A DNA stretch of 57,150 nt, from positions 1-57,150 of the forward strand of contig CAZFHA010000025.1 of assembly GCA_964518595.1 (NCBI GenBank), in the 5' to 3' direction. This document shows positions 42,851 to 51,474 of this stretch, piece by piece; positions within the stretch are counted from its first letter, which is position 1; each line of letters starts with the position of its first letter. Source of the DNA: CAZFHA01 sp964518595. Lineage in GTDB: Bacteria > Bacillota > Clostridia > Saccharofermentanales > Saccharofermentanaceae. The notes beneath the pieces are model-generated. The model searched no databases, was not told the origin of the DNA, and saw only the letters and a list, made by a program, of their open reading frames with translations. Made by a program: the position numbers and the translations under genes.

Positions 42851-43436
42851 GTTTATTCAGCCGGCACTGGTATTAGCGCTAATATGCTTAGCTGTAACTT
42901 TACTTTTAGCCGCTACAAATGAAGTTACCCTAGGCCCTATTAACCGGCAAAAAGAAGAGGCCTCCTTGGTACAAAAAAAGTTAATCTTTCCTGAGGCATC
43001 AGCATTTAAAGAAGTTGCGATTACGAAAGAAATCGGTGCTGCTTTTAAAGAGGGTGAAATAGATGTATTAGAGATAAGCCAAGCGATTCAGGAGAAAGAT
43101 CAAACTCTTGGCTACGTTTTTATCAGCCAAAGTCGTGGTTATGCCGGTCCGGTAATCGCCACCACCGGAATTGATTTGGAAGGTAAAATTGTCATGGCAA
43201 CCATTTCCGCTCCTGATGATACTCCCGGCTTGGGGAAAAAAGTTGAAGAGGAAGTTTTTACCGCACAATTCACCGGACTGGAAGTAGGTAAGAGTATCTC
43301 TGTCAGAACAGGCAATGATGTACAGGTAATTGATAGTGTTTCCGGTGCTACTATTTCTTCAAATGGGGCGGCACAGGCTGTAAATCATGCTCTCCAAGCC
43401 TTTAAGATGCTAAAGGAGAAGGGGGTAATTTCATGA
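42837..43436 (+). CDS. rnfG: Rnf complex subunit G
   Basis: A 199-aa subunit with one N-terminal membrane helix (about 5-27) and an extracytoplasmic FMN-binding domain. The covalent flavin site is SGATISSNG (Thr in SGAT), and YAGPVIATTGIDLEGKIVMATI and DDTPGLGKKVEEEVF are also typical. It starts at GTG 42837 after GGGGAGG and overlaps rnfD by 14 bp. Its TGA overlaps the rnfE ATG. Together with RnfD it passes electrons through the membrane arm. Confidence 0.94.
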   Translation: MKKLKFIQPALVLALICLAVTLLLAATNEVTLGPINRQKEEASLVQKKLIFPEASAFKEVAITKEIGAAFKEGEIDVLEISQAIQEKDQTLGYVFISQSRGYAGPVIATTGIDLEGKIVMATISAPDDTPGLGKKVEEEVFTAQFTGLEVGKSISVRTGNDVQVIDSVSGATISSNGAAQAVNHALQAFKMLKEKGVIS

Positions 43437-44212
43437 AAGAGCTCGTAACCCAAGAAAAGAAAGATCTACCTTACCAAGATCCGGAGGAACGCCTGCAAAA
43501 GCAGAAGAAGCAAGACGCGCCTTTATCGATCTTGAAAAATGGCGTCCTCTTTGAAAATCCCGTCTTTCGGCTTGTTTTAGGTATCTGTCCGGTTTTGGCT
43601 ATCACTACCTCAGCTAAAAATGCTATTAGTATGGGGCTAGCAGTTATTTTTGTCTTAACAGGCTCGGAAATTATCATCTCTCTTTTACGTAACCTTATAC
43701 CTGACAAGGTACGTATTCCGGCTTTTATCACAATCATTGCGGGTTTTGTTACCATAGTACAAATGTTAGTTTCGGCCTATTTGCCAGCACTTAATGATTC
43801 GCTGGGAATTTATATCCCTCTTATTGTGGTTAACTGTATTGTGCTGGCCAGAGCCGAAGCCTTCGCCAGTAAAAAACCAGTATTTTCAGCTATGATAGAT
43901 GGCATTGGTATGGGTGTAGGTTTCACCGTTGCTCTTTTCTTTATTGGAGCGATACGGGAAATTTTGGGTGCCGGCTCTTTTTTCGGGTTGGCTATACCGG
44001 GATTTGGCAGTCTTTTTCAGCCCATGATGTTTTTCATCTTGCCACCGGGCGGTTTTTTTGTCTTTGGAATTTGCATCTGCTTTTCCCAGCTCTTTGTGCG
44101 TTGGCTTGAAAAACGCCGCTCACTTCCCCAGAGCCCGGCTCCACAAATCGGCAATTGTGAGGCCTGTGGTGGTTGCTCAGAAGGTTGCGGTGATAAAGGA
44201 GGTTCCACATGA
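43433..44212 (+). CDS. rnfE: Rnf complex subunit E with Cys-rich C-terminal tail
   Basis: A 259-aa membrane subunit with about six helices, homologous to RnfA and NqrD. Core motifs are NPVFRLVLGICPVLAITTSAKNAI and VNCIVLARAEAFASKKPV, with the conserved Cys of the intramembrane Fe-S site. It has two additions: a charged N-terminal extension of about 30 residues, and after the last helix a tail with C242, C245, C248 and C252 (CEACGGCSEGC) that could bind a metal or cluster. ATGA overlaps occur at both ends with rnfG and rnfA. Confidence 0.93.
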   Translation: MKELVTQEKKDLPYQDPEERLQKQKKQDAPLSILKNGVLFENPVFRLVLGICPVLAITTSAKNAISMGLAVIFVLTGSEIIISLLRNLIPDKVRIPAFITIIAGFVTIVQMLVSAYLPALNDSLGIYIPLIVVNCIVLARAEAFASKKPVFSAMIDGIGMGVGFTVALFFIGAIREILGAGSFFGLAIPGFGSLFQPMMFFILPPGGFFVFGICICFSQLFVRWLEKRRSLPQSPAPQIGNCEACGGCSEGCGDKGGST

Positions 44213-44799
44213 CTCAGTTGATCATTATTCTTTTCTCAGCCATCTTAGTGGATAATTTTGTTTTATCAAAATTTCTAGGTATTTGCGCCTTCTTAGGAGT
44301 CTCTAAAAATATTAAAACAGCCATGGGAATGAGCGGTGCCGTTATCTTTGTTATGTTGGCAGCGACGGCCATTACCTGGCCCATCCAATATTTGATTTTG
44401 GAGCCTCTAAATCTAAAATATTTACAAACACTAGTCTTTATTTTAGTCATCGCTGCGTTGGTTCAGATGATTGAAATGGCTATGAAAAAAACCATGCCAC
44501 CGCTCTATCGAGCCTTGGGAATCTATCTTCCTCTTATAACCACCAACTGTGCCGTTTTGGGAGTGACCATCCTAAACATAAATCAGGCTTATGACTTCCC
44601 CCAGTCCATGGTTAACGCCCTTGGAGGTGGACTGGGCTTTCTCTTAGCGTTATTCTTATTTTCCGGTGTTCGCAGCAGAGTGGATAAGGCTGATGTGCCA
44701 GAAGCTTTAAAAGGACTTCCCATAACTCTTATTTCTGCCTCACTGGTTGCAGTCTCGTTCTTTGGCTTTAAAGGTCTCATCGAAAATATTTTTACATAA
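44209..44799 (+). CDS. rnfA: Rnf complex subunit A
   Basis: A 196-aa membrane subunit with six helices. The signatures VDNFVLSKFLGICAFLGVSKN and YLPLITTNCAVLGVTILN each contribute a Cys to the 2Fe-2S cluster shared with RnfE in the membrane centre. The start overlaps the rnfE stop by 4 bp (ATGA). The next gene, rnfB, follows after 12 bp. Confidence 0.95.
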   Translation: MTQLIIILFSAILVDNFVLSKFLGICAFLGVSKNIKTAMGMSGAVIFVMLAATAITWPIQYLILEPLNLKYLQTLVFILVIAALVQMIEMAMKKTMPPLYRALGIYLPLITTNCAVLGVTILNINQAYDFPQSMVNALGGGLGFLLALFLFSGVRSRVDKADVPEALKGLPITLISASLVAVSFFGFKGLIENIFT

Positions 44800-44811
44800 G
44801 GGAGGTTTATT

Positions 44812-45645
44812 ATGACGCTTTTAGTCTCGCAGAATACCTCTTCCTTGCTACAAAATATTCTGGTGCCCGGTCTTGTAGTTTTAGGGATTGCTTTACTCTT
44901 AGGAGGGCTGATTATCACGGTGGCACATTTTTTTCAACTCCCCTCCAATCCGAAAAAAGATGAACTTTTGTCTGCCTTACCTGGCGCTAATTGCGGTGGA
45001 TGCGGCTATCCCGGTTGCGAGGGTTATGCCCAATATTTGGCTGAAGGGGGGAAGGATACAACTTTGTGCACAGCCGGAGGTCCGGATTGCGCTGCAGAGT
45101 TAGCTGCAATATTAGGTGTTGCGCCTACAGTCTTTGAGGCCAAAGTAGCTGTACTTTTGTGCCAAGGTACCCAGCAACACACACAGCGGCGCTATGAATA
45201 TCTTGGTACCCAAACCTGTAATGCAGCCCATGGGCTGCTGGGTGGGCCAGGTGCTTGTACCTATGGTTGTTTAGGCTTTGGTGACTGTATTGGGGTCTGT
45301 GCTTTTGGGGCATTAAAAATAGTCGACGGTATTGTCCAAATCGATCCAAATGAATGTACCGCTTGTGGTCAATGCGTCAAAATCTGCCCCAAAGAACTTT
45401 TACAACTGCTTCCGCGCTCAGCCAAACAGGTAGTCGCTTGCAGTAACTCCTGGCCCGGCGCCCGCACGAAGCAAAATTGCAGTGTCGGTTGTATCGGCTG
45501 CCGCCGCTGTGAAAAGACCTGTCCGGTCTCGGCCATAACTTTAGATAAACCTTTGGCCAAGATTAATCAACAGATTTGTACCCGTTGCGGTGAATGTGAG
45601 AAAGTCTGCCCTACTCACTCTATTTCAAGCCTAAAACTTTCCTAA
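44812..45645 (+). CDS. rnfB: Rnf complex subunit B (polyferredoxin)
   Basis: The ferredoxin-accepting subunit, 277 aa. It has an N-terminal membrane helix (about 15-40), then the 4Fe-4S domain GANCGGCGYPGCEGYAQYL (Fes/CxxC-x4-C type), and further cluster motifs CTYGCLGFGDCIGVC, CTACGQCVKICP, CIGCRRCEKTCP and CTRCGECEKVCP, so roughly five clusters. The ribosome binding site is GGGAGG. It is the last gene of the operon. A strong hairpin shared with the end of dgt follows. Confidence 0.95.
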   Translation: MTLLVSQNTSSLLQNILVPGLVVLGIALLLGGLIITVAHFFQLPSNPKKDELLSALPGANCGGCGYPGCEGYAQYLAEGGKDTTLCTAGGPDCAAELAAILGVAPTVFEAKVAVLLCQGTQQHTQRRYEYLGTQTCNAAHGLLGGPGACTYGCLGFGDCIGVCAFGALKIVDGIVQIDPNECTACGQCVKICPKELLQLLPRSAKQVVACSNSWPGARTKQNCSVGCIGCRRCEKTCPVSAITLDKPLAKINQQICTRCGECEKVCPTHSISSLKLS

Positions 45646-45673
45646 CTTATTTAGCTATTATTCTCCTTGCTTT

Positions 45674-45708
45674 AGAGCTAAGCGGCCTAATAAATGCCGC
45701 TTAGCTCT
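45674..45708. terminator. Bidirectional terminator, rnfB / dgt
   Basis: AGAGCTAAGCGGC (45674-45686) pairs perfectly with GCCGCTTAGCTCT (45696-45708). The right arm lies inside the last codons of dgt. Confidence 0.85.
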
Positions 45709-47108
45709 TGGTATAGACTCTTGGCATAGCTATCTGTCATACCGGAAATATAGTCATTTACCAGCAAAAGTCGATAATAAAGCTTTTCCGATTCGCTGAG
45801 TCCTTTGCTGCTACGGAAGTAGTTATTTTTATAATTGTCCGAAACCAGATGTATCAGTTTCTTGTCTACAGAGCATCCGCCTGTAGGGGTATCGAACTCC
45901 AATACTGCCCCGACAAAGTGATCAAGCAAGAAATACAAAATGTTTTTCGCAGCAATTTCTAATTTAACAATCCCCTTGGAAGAAAAAACATACTTTACAG
46001 CAATATCGCTTACGATTCTGCCCAGATAATATGCAGGGGTGTCAAAGAGTAGCTCTTTTTCATAACTTCCAGACATAATTTCCGTATAGTGATTACAAAA
46101 GCTCTCGGAAGCTGCTCGAATCAAGCACCCTTGAACATAGATCACCCAATTTTGGATAGCAAAAGCTTCCGGGTTAGGTATTCCTTTATTTTTAGCTCGC
46201 TGCAAAAGATCCTCTAACTTTTTACCTGCATCAATAACCCCTTGATAGGCTGGGGTTATTTCATATTCCGTATAGTTATTTTGCCAAAGCTCGCTTCTGA
46301 TAAGCTCAAAATTAATCAGATTTTTCTTGTATGCATCCTCAATATCAGCCGTTTTGTAGGCAATGTCATCAGCGGCTTCTAATAAAAATGTTAGTGGATG
46401 GCGCACCTGAAGGGCACCAGTACTCTCCACTATACTCTGGTATGTCTTTTCTTCAGCCAGAAAAAAGCCCATCTTTTTGTACTTAATATCTACGGATTGG
46501 GCGTTAATCTCCGTGGAGGGGATTGGATACTTAATAATCGTATTTAAAAGGGCTTTCGTTAAGTTCATGCCATTTTCATCTACCAGATAGTGTAGTTTAG
46601 TAACTACCCGCAATGCTTGACTGTTCCCTTCAAAATTGCACAGATCGGCTCTCATTTGTGGTGTCAGTAAATCTTGAACAGGCGTGCCTTGAAAAGTTAT
46701 CTTTCCCAGTTTTTCTCTATACCAGGTTCGCAGAACGGTCTCTCCAAAATGTCCAAATGGTGGGTTGCCTATGTCGTGTATTAAGCCGGCACACAATAAT
46801 ATATCAGACATTTGTGTGGCTTGGGCCTCACTAAACCCCTCTGTCTTTCCGGCTCGCTGCAGGTAGGTGTATGTAGATTGCCCTAGAGATTTAGCTAAAG
46901 AAGCAACTTCCATGGAATGTGTAAGCCGTGTTCTGACAAAATCACTTTTATCTAACGGAAAAACCTGCGTTTTGTCTTGTAGCCGTCGAAAAGCGGCACT
47001 GCCGACAATCCTATGATAGTCTTTTTGAAACTCACTACGGCTATCTTGCCAACTAGAAGCCTTACCTGCTCGGATACGTTCACCTGTTAAAAGCTTTTCC
47101 CAATTCAT
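45687..47108 (-). CDS. dgt: dGTPase-like deoxynucleotide triphosphohydrolase
   Basis: HD-domain enzyme that splits dNTPs (dGTP in E. coli Dgt) to the nucleoside and triphosphate. The 473-aa protein has RRLQDKTQVFPLDKSDFVRTRLTHSMEVASLAKSLG, where the first metal His lies in LTHS, then LIHDIGNPPFGHFGE carrying the HD pair, and ADDIAYKTADIEDA with the last metal Asp. The usual C-terminal helical region is present. It may moderate dNTP pools alongside NrdD. It is transcribed divergently from rpmB. Confidence 0.9.
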   Translation of the reverse strand: MNWEKLLTGERIRAGKASSWQDSRSEFQKDYHRIVGSAAFRRLQDKTQVFPLDKSDFVRTRLTHSMEVASLAKSLGQSTYTYLQRAGKTEGFSEAQATQMSDILLCAGLIHDIGNPPFGHFGETVLRTWYREKLGKITFQGTPVQDLLTPQMRADLCNFEGNSQALRVVTKLHYLVDENGMNLTKALLNTIIKYPIPSTEINAQSVDIKYKKMGFFLAEEKTYQSIVESTGALQVRHPLTFLLEAADDIAYKTADIEDAYKKNLINFELIRSELWQNNYTEYEITPAYQGVIDAGKKLEDLLQRAKNKGIPNPEAFAIQNWVIYVQGCLIRAASESFCNHYTEIMSGSYEKELLFDTPAYYLGRIVSDIAVKYVFSSKGIVKLEIAAKNILYFLLDHFVGAVLEFDTPTGGCSVDKKLIHLVSDNYKNNYFRSSKGLSESEKLYYRLLLVNDYISGMTDSYAKSLYQELSGIY

Positions 47109-47181
47109 ATCATCCTCCGTTTACGCTTTAGGTTCTCTTTGGTTCTTTTCTTGAGCAAGCTAAATCTATCGCTTGCGCCTC

Positions 47182-47210
47182 TTGTCAGAAGTCTAAAAAT
47201 ATGATATCAT
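47182..47210 (+). promoter_or_regulatory. rpmB promoter
   Basis: TTGTCA (47182-47187), a 17-bp spacer and TATCAT (47205-47210), about 40 bp upstream of the ATG. Confidence 0.65.
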
Positions 47211-47249
47211 ACCTTCTGCGCGTTATTTGACACACAGGAGGTGTTTTCT

Positions 47250-47447
47250 ATGGCAAAGTGCGAGGTATGTCAAAAGGATATGTTTTTTGGCAGAAAGATC
47301 AGCATAACCCGTTCCCAGATTTCCCGACGGGCTCTAACCAAGCAACAAGCTAACATTCGCAGTGTTAAGGTTGTTGTTAACGGTACCCCTAAGACCATGC
47401 ACGTTTGTTCCCGTTGCCTGCGTGCCGGAGCAGTAACAAGAGCTTGA
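47250..47447 (+). CDS. rpmB: 50S ribosomal protein L28
   Basis: A 65-aa protein. The ATG at 47250, 7 nt after AGGAGG, is preferred over an in-frame start at 47241 that overlaps the ribosome binding site. MAKCEVCQKDMFFGRKIS and the C-terminal CSRCLRAGAVTR give two CxxC pairs, so this is the zinc-binding (C+) form of L28. The gene is monocistronic and ends in a very strong hairpin. Confidence 0.95.
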   Translation: MAKCEVCQKDMFFGRKISITRSQISRRALTKQQANIRSVKVVVNGTPKTMHVCSRCLRAGAVTRA

Positions 47448-47516
47448 TTTGGTCTTAACTTGTTTAGCCCGGTTTTTGTTTTAGCAATCTTTGGGCTTTT
47501 ACATGTAAGGTTTTAT

Positions 47517-47560
47517 GTCCTGACTACCTATTATCTTGATAATAGGTAGTCAGGACTTTT
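47517..47560 (+). terminator. rpmB terminator, 19-bp perfect stem
   Basis: GTCCTGACTACCTATTATC (47517-47535) pairs perfectly with 47538-47556 across a 2-nt centre, followed by TTTTCCTTTT. Unusually long and perfect. Confidence 0.92.
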
Positions 47561-47579
47561 CCTTTTAAGGGGTTGCCTC

Positions 47580-48788
47580 CTATTTAAAAATTCGCCGAGC
47601 CGTTACCACGCGCCCTAATAGCGATGTATTTTGCGACAAATTAACGAGTCGCAAGGTAGTACCAGTAGCTGACGCCATAATTACCATATCAGAACTTGTA
47701 CAGATGCCCATTTCATAGGGTATATCGGAATCTGGTTCACTTGGTTTAGAGAAAAAGACTAAATCCCCAGGTTTAATACTATCCACCTCAAGCATACCCG
47801 TAACTTCGTTAAAAACTAAATCTACCGCTTGTCCAAACGCTGCCTGTTCCTCCATTCGACGGGGCAGCTCAACCCCATTAACATTTGCGGAGATATAGGC
47901 CAAACCTTCTACCGAAAGGCCTCGCTTCGTTAGTCCATGATCCAATTGAGTAATATTCAAGAAGCTAAGAACGGAGCTGACAAAATAACGAACTCCCGTT
48001 ATTCCAACTTTATCATTTACCCCTAATTCAATTACACCACTACTTCCAATCCAACCCTCAATCCCTCCGGGAAGTAAAACTTTATAAACACCATCACCCT
48101 TTTCATCAGCATACAAAACGGTGTTCATCATTACTTCCGCTAGCAAGGTTCCATTATTAGCCTGAGATTTAACATTTCTAGACATATCTGAAACAACCAA
48201 TTTGAGCATGTGTAGATTAGGCTCAACGGAATCCAAATGGTCAGTTAAATCAGCCGCTTTCACATAGCCCTTAATAAAATCCTGGGTCTCAATCAACACA
48301 AAACCACCCTGATCGGTTTCATCCAGAAGGGTAACCGGCTCATTATATAATATCTGAGTAATTCGAGCTGAGGTAATGGAAGGTTCTTGCATCAGACTGG
48401 TAGCATATACATCTACAACACGGGTTGTGGTAGTATATAGCCGCACGGGTTCAGTTTCATTAGTTTTAGCTTCATTACCAGAACTAGACATCCTAGCTAC
48501 AATCCCTGGCAAAAGCCAAAAAATCATTATGACACTAAATAAAAAAACAAATGCCGGTATCACAAACCGTGGCAGACGCCCCTTTCTTCGTGGTTCCACA
48601 TAGGCATCATCCTTCGAAAGCGACCACAAAGCTTCTACATCCTCAGCTTGACCAAAGGCAGAGGCCTCGTTTTTGGATTTTTTACCCTTCTTAGAGAAAA
48701 AGAAAAATCTCTTCCTTCCAGCACGTATATGATATGATTTGACCTTTCGTATCGGCTCAACATCTTTATTTCGTTTAAGAAACTTCAT
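47580..48788 (-). CDS. Membrane-anchored SH3 / NlpC-P60-like protein lacking catalytic residues
   Basis: The ATG at 48788 overlaps the acpS stop (ATGA) and is preferred; 402 aa. A basic cytoplasmic N-terminus (about 1-73) and a membrane helix (about 74-96) come first. Two bacterial SH3-like domains follow (about 115-183 and 195-257), then an NlpC/P60-like fold with GVELPRR (305-311), KPGDLVFF (339-346) and a terminal RVVTARRIF. The catalytic motif GxDCSG is replaced by GLSVEG (290-295), and the HVGIY His is Glu359. It is therefore probably a wall-binding pseudoenzyme. Confidence 0.75.
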   Translation of the reverse strand: MKFLKRNKDVEPIRKVKSYHIRAGRKRFFFFSKKGKKSKNEASAFGQAEDVEALWSLSKDDAYVEPRRKGRLPRFVIPAFVFLFSVIMIFWLLPGIVARMSSSGNEAKTNETEPVRLYTTTTRVVDVYATSLMQEPSITSARITQILYNEPVTLLDETDQGGFVLIETQDFIKGYVKAADLTDHLDSVEPNLHMLKLVVSDMSRNVKSQANNGTLLAEVMMNTVLYADEKGDGVYKVLLPGGIEGWIGSSGVIELGVNDKVGITGVRYFVSSVLSFLNITQLDHGLTKRGLSVEGLAYISANVNGVELPRRMEEQAAFGQAVDLVFNEVTGMLEVDSIKPGDLVFFSKPSEPDSDIPYEMGICTSSDMVIMASATGTTLRLVNLSQNTSLLGRVVTARRIFK

Positions 48789-49198
48789 ACTTTTATATCC
48801 TCCTGCAGCCGCTGTGCCCAAAGTATAACGCACATAGCTACCGCTTGATTTCCATCATGAGATAAGCTTATATCAATAGTTTGCCCGCCTTGACACGCAA
48901 ATTGTCGTAAAGCACCACCATGCAAAATAACCTGGGGCTTCCCCAAGGAATTTCGTTGAATCTCAATGTGCTGAAAACGGATCTGATTTCTTCCAATACC
49001 GGTTCCCAGAGCCTTAGCGACCGCCTCTTTAGCTGCAAATCGAGCAGCCAGAGATTCATAGATCAACTGACCCTTAGATTCACAATCCATTCTCTCTGTA
49101 ACTGTATATACCCTTGATAAAAAGGCTTGTCCCTTACGTTCACAAACCCCTTGAACTCTTGAAATTAAAATCGTGTCAATACCACAAGTAACCTGCAA
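48785..49198 (-). CDS. acpS: Holo-[acyl-carrier-protein] synthase
   Basis: Transfers 4'-phosphopantetheine from CoA to ACP. At 137 aa it is slightly longer than the usual 120 or so. Signatures are CGIDTILISRV near the N-terminus (metal Asp), FAAKEAVAKALGTGIG (metal Glu and CoA loop) and ISLSHDGNQAVAMCV. It is translationally coupled to the following NlpC-like gene through ATGA, a common acpS position in Firmicutes being next to envelope genes. Confidence 0.95.
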   Translation of the reverse strand: MQVTCGIDTILISRVQGVCERKGQAFLSRVYTVTERMDCESKGQLIYESLAARFAAKEAVAKALGTGIGRNQIRFQHIEIQRNSLGKPQVILHGGALRQFACQGGQTIDISLSHDGNQAVAMCVILWAQRLQEDIKV

Positions 49199-49275
49199 CT
49201 GCTAAACCTCTGCTTAGTTAATTTTAAAATTCTGTAGATATATTGTAACATAATGGGGTGAGGTAATAAAATCCT

Positions 49276-50250
49276 CTAAACCTTACGGTAAGAAGGATGC
49301 AAACGAACGTCGTCACCGATAAAATGAAAAACAGTAAAATCGCCAAATACTCTGGAATATAGTCGGTTGTCGTAGGATTTTTGGAGTTCCTCAGTTGTAA
49401 GGTTGGTAGTAATAATTGTGGCTAACTTATTTAACTTGCGGCTATTAAGGATCTCCAACCAATCCGAAATGGTATTAGGATTTTGCGTTTCCACACCAAA
49501 TTCGTCGATAACCAATAAATCAGCTGTCAAAATCTGTTGCCGCTGCTCCTTAACCTCTGCCAAACGATCAATATCCGGATTAAAAGACAAGCTAAGCATC
49601 CGATAGATATTCATAGTCTCCATAACAACCGAGGCGCGGGAAAAGTAGGTAGAAAAACCTGCTTTTACAATCCTCTTAGCCAACGCAACTGCCATAAAGG
49701 TCTTCCCTGTGCCGGGTTTTCCCATAAAAATTAAGCTGCGCCGCTGCCCAGAAAAGGCATCGGCATACCTTTCAAATGCATGTTTAAGCTTATTCATATG
49801 GACAGGCTCTGAGTAGAATACATCCGTATAATTTTCAAAGGAAGCTTCTGTATATGGGATAAGACCTGACCGCTCCAGGAGCAGGGGATATAGTAACGCT
49901 TTATAGCATTCGCAAGGCGCGCCCTTAAGAAAACCTTGATCTTGGCAAAGAGAGCAGTAAGGTCTAACTTGGTCATACTCTCTAAGCTGAGGTTTTTCTT
50001 CCAAATAATTAATTTTATCCTGTTCCAAGGCCTCCAATTCCTCTTTACTGAGCAGCGGAAGAGGAGTATCTAAAGTCGCCAACAACAGTTCTGCCTTGGC
50101 AACTTTGATGCGGCGATCTAGCTCTAGTAAATATGGATACTGTTTATAATAGGCAGCAATGCGCCGTTCTCGCTCTAACTCCGCTCGAGCTCTTCGGTCA
50201 GCCAGAATATTTTCAATCGCTTTTGTTTCCAGACTCATTTTAACATCCAT
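49276..50250 (-). CDS. DnaC/DnaI-type helicase-loader AAA+ ATPase
   Basis: A 324-aa protein that would load the replicative helicase. An N-terminal helical region ends in a zinc-like cluster (C99, C102, C113, C115 in CSLCQDQGFLKGAPCEC). An AAA+ domain follows: Walker A GKPGTGKT (177-184), Walker B LLVIDEFG and sensor-1 region IITTNLT, with an Arg-finger-like RLYSRVFGD near the end. It sits 29 bp after the DnaD-domain gene, the usual clostridial pairing. The exact start is uncertain (Met1 or Met5), as no clear ribosome binding site is seen. Confidence 0.9.
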   Translation of the reverse strand: MDVKMSLETKAIENILADRRARAELERERRIAAYYKQYPYLLELDRRIKVAKAELLLATLDTPLPLLSKEELEALEQDKINYLEEKPQLREYDQVRPYCSLCQDQGFLKGAPCECYKALLYPLLLERSGLIPYTEASFENYTDVFYSEPVHMNKLKHAFERYADAFSGQRRSLIFMGKPGTGKTFMAVALAKRIVKAGFSTYFSRASVVMETMNIYRMLSLSFNPDIDRLAEVKEQRQQILTADLLVIDEFGVETQNPNTISDWLEILNSRKLNKLATIITTNLTTEELQKSYDNRLYSRVFGDFTVFHFIGDDVRLHPSYRKV

Positions 50251-50279
50251 CTACTTTCACAAAATCCTCGCATCCTTGC

Positions 50280-51302
50280 TTATTCGCTCTTAGCTTGATT
50301 CAAACTCTCCACAAAAGCATCAGGATCAGCATAGAGGCTCTCTAGCACTTCCGTGGAATATTCCACCCCACTAAAGTTTTGGCGCTTCTGACTACCCTCT
50401 GGCGCCCTCTGCTTGCTTTGCTGATATGCCAGTTTATTGGCTTTAGCACGTTCATCCTCATACGTCTTAACTTCTGCTAAGGTTTTGAGACCGGCAGCAA
50501 ACCATGACTTAAGATGAGCATCTGCCTTGTTCATAGTCGGCTGTTGGTACTCGCACATCTTGCGAATACCGAAGTCAATAATCTCATAGGAATACCCCAA
50601 TTTTTCAATCCAAACTCGAATATATTCTTCATCATAATCTGTCATTTTCCGATGTAAGCGTTTGCCGATCTTGCGGCTGGTCTGAAAAATTACATCTTCA
50701 TGAGCCAGATAAGAACTTAGCTGTTCCATTGTAGATATCCCCTTGCCTTTCCATAGCACAGCCATAGACTGCATCTGGGTTACAGTGCCTAAGCGTCTGC
50801 GATCATTACAGATCTGAAATAACTTATAAACCACCTGGGGTTCAAAGCCAAATTCATCCAATAGAATATCTATTTGCCGATACCACTTATAGGCCATGGA
50901 ACCGTGAAAAAAAGTCTTCTCCAAGGAACGTGCAAGGCTGTCTCTTTGCTCATTTTCTTCATCCAGCAGCTTAGGTAAAGAGCTTTCTCCTTGATGGCTA
51001 TGGATATAACTCCTAACTTCCAGCTCTTTTAAATCGATTAGCCTAAGGGTTCCTTTATCATTCCATTCAACAATGCCTGCCATTGATAATTCTGACAACG
51101 CGGCCTTAATTTCATCCAGAGACAAGGAAATCCTTGCTGCCAGATCCTTTTCTGAGAGGCTTTTTTGCGACTTAAAAGCCAACAATATATAGAGGTAGCT
51201 CTTTAAGGCAGCCGAAGAAAGGCTAACCATATATTCGGAAATAAAAATATCTGCCACCAAAGTGTCGGATAATAATAAATTATTTACGCCTTCCATCTTC
51301 AT
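50280..51302 (-). CDS. DnaD-domain replication protein
   Basis: A 340-aa primosome protein. The N-terminal winged-helix region (about 1-80: VSLSSAALKSYLYILLAFKSQKSLSEKDLAARISLSLDEIKAAL) is followed by DnaD-like helical domains. The signature region is CEYQQPTMNKADAHLKSWFAAGLKTLAEV (about 260-290), close to the YxxxI-type DnaD C-terminal motif. GGGAGG lies 8 nt before the ATG. With the downstream DnaC/DnaI-type ATPase it forms a helicase-loading pair. Confidence 0.88.
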   Translation of the reverse strand: MKMEGVNNLLLSDTLVADIFISEYMVSLSSAALKSYLYILLAFKSQKSLSEKDLAARISLSLDEIKAALSELSMAGIVEWNDKGTLRLIDLKELEVRSYIHSHQGESSLPKLLDEENEQRDSLARSLEKTFFHGSMAYKWYRQIDILLDEFGFEPQVVYKLFQICNDRRRLGTVTQMQSMAVLWKGKGISTMEQLSSYLAHEDVIFQTSRKIGKRLHRKMTDYDEEYIRVWIEKLGYSYEIIDFGIRKMCEYQQPTMNKADAHLKSWFAAGLKTLAEVKTYEDERAKANKLAYQQSKQRAPEGSQKRQNFSGVEYSTEVLESLYADPDAFVESLNQAKSE

Positions 51303-51404
51303 GACTTAAACCTCCCCAACATAAAGAACTTAATTATATCACCGAAAGACTTTTTCTCACAACTCTTATCCCGCCCAGAAAAGGAATTTCCCATTAACGC
51401 TAAA

Positions 51405-51433
51405 AATCCCCGGAGAAGAGATTACTTCTCCGG
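51405..51433 (-). terminator. nifJ terminator
   Basis: On the minus strand CCGGAGAAG, a 6-nt loop and CTTCTCCGG are followed by GGATTTTTA. Confidence 0.85.
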
Positions 51434-51474
51434 AGACTTTAACTTTAGCATCTTAAGACGAAGGATTGCTCACA

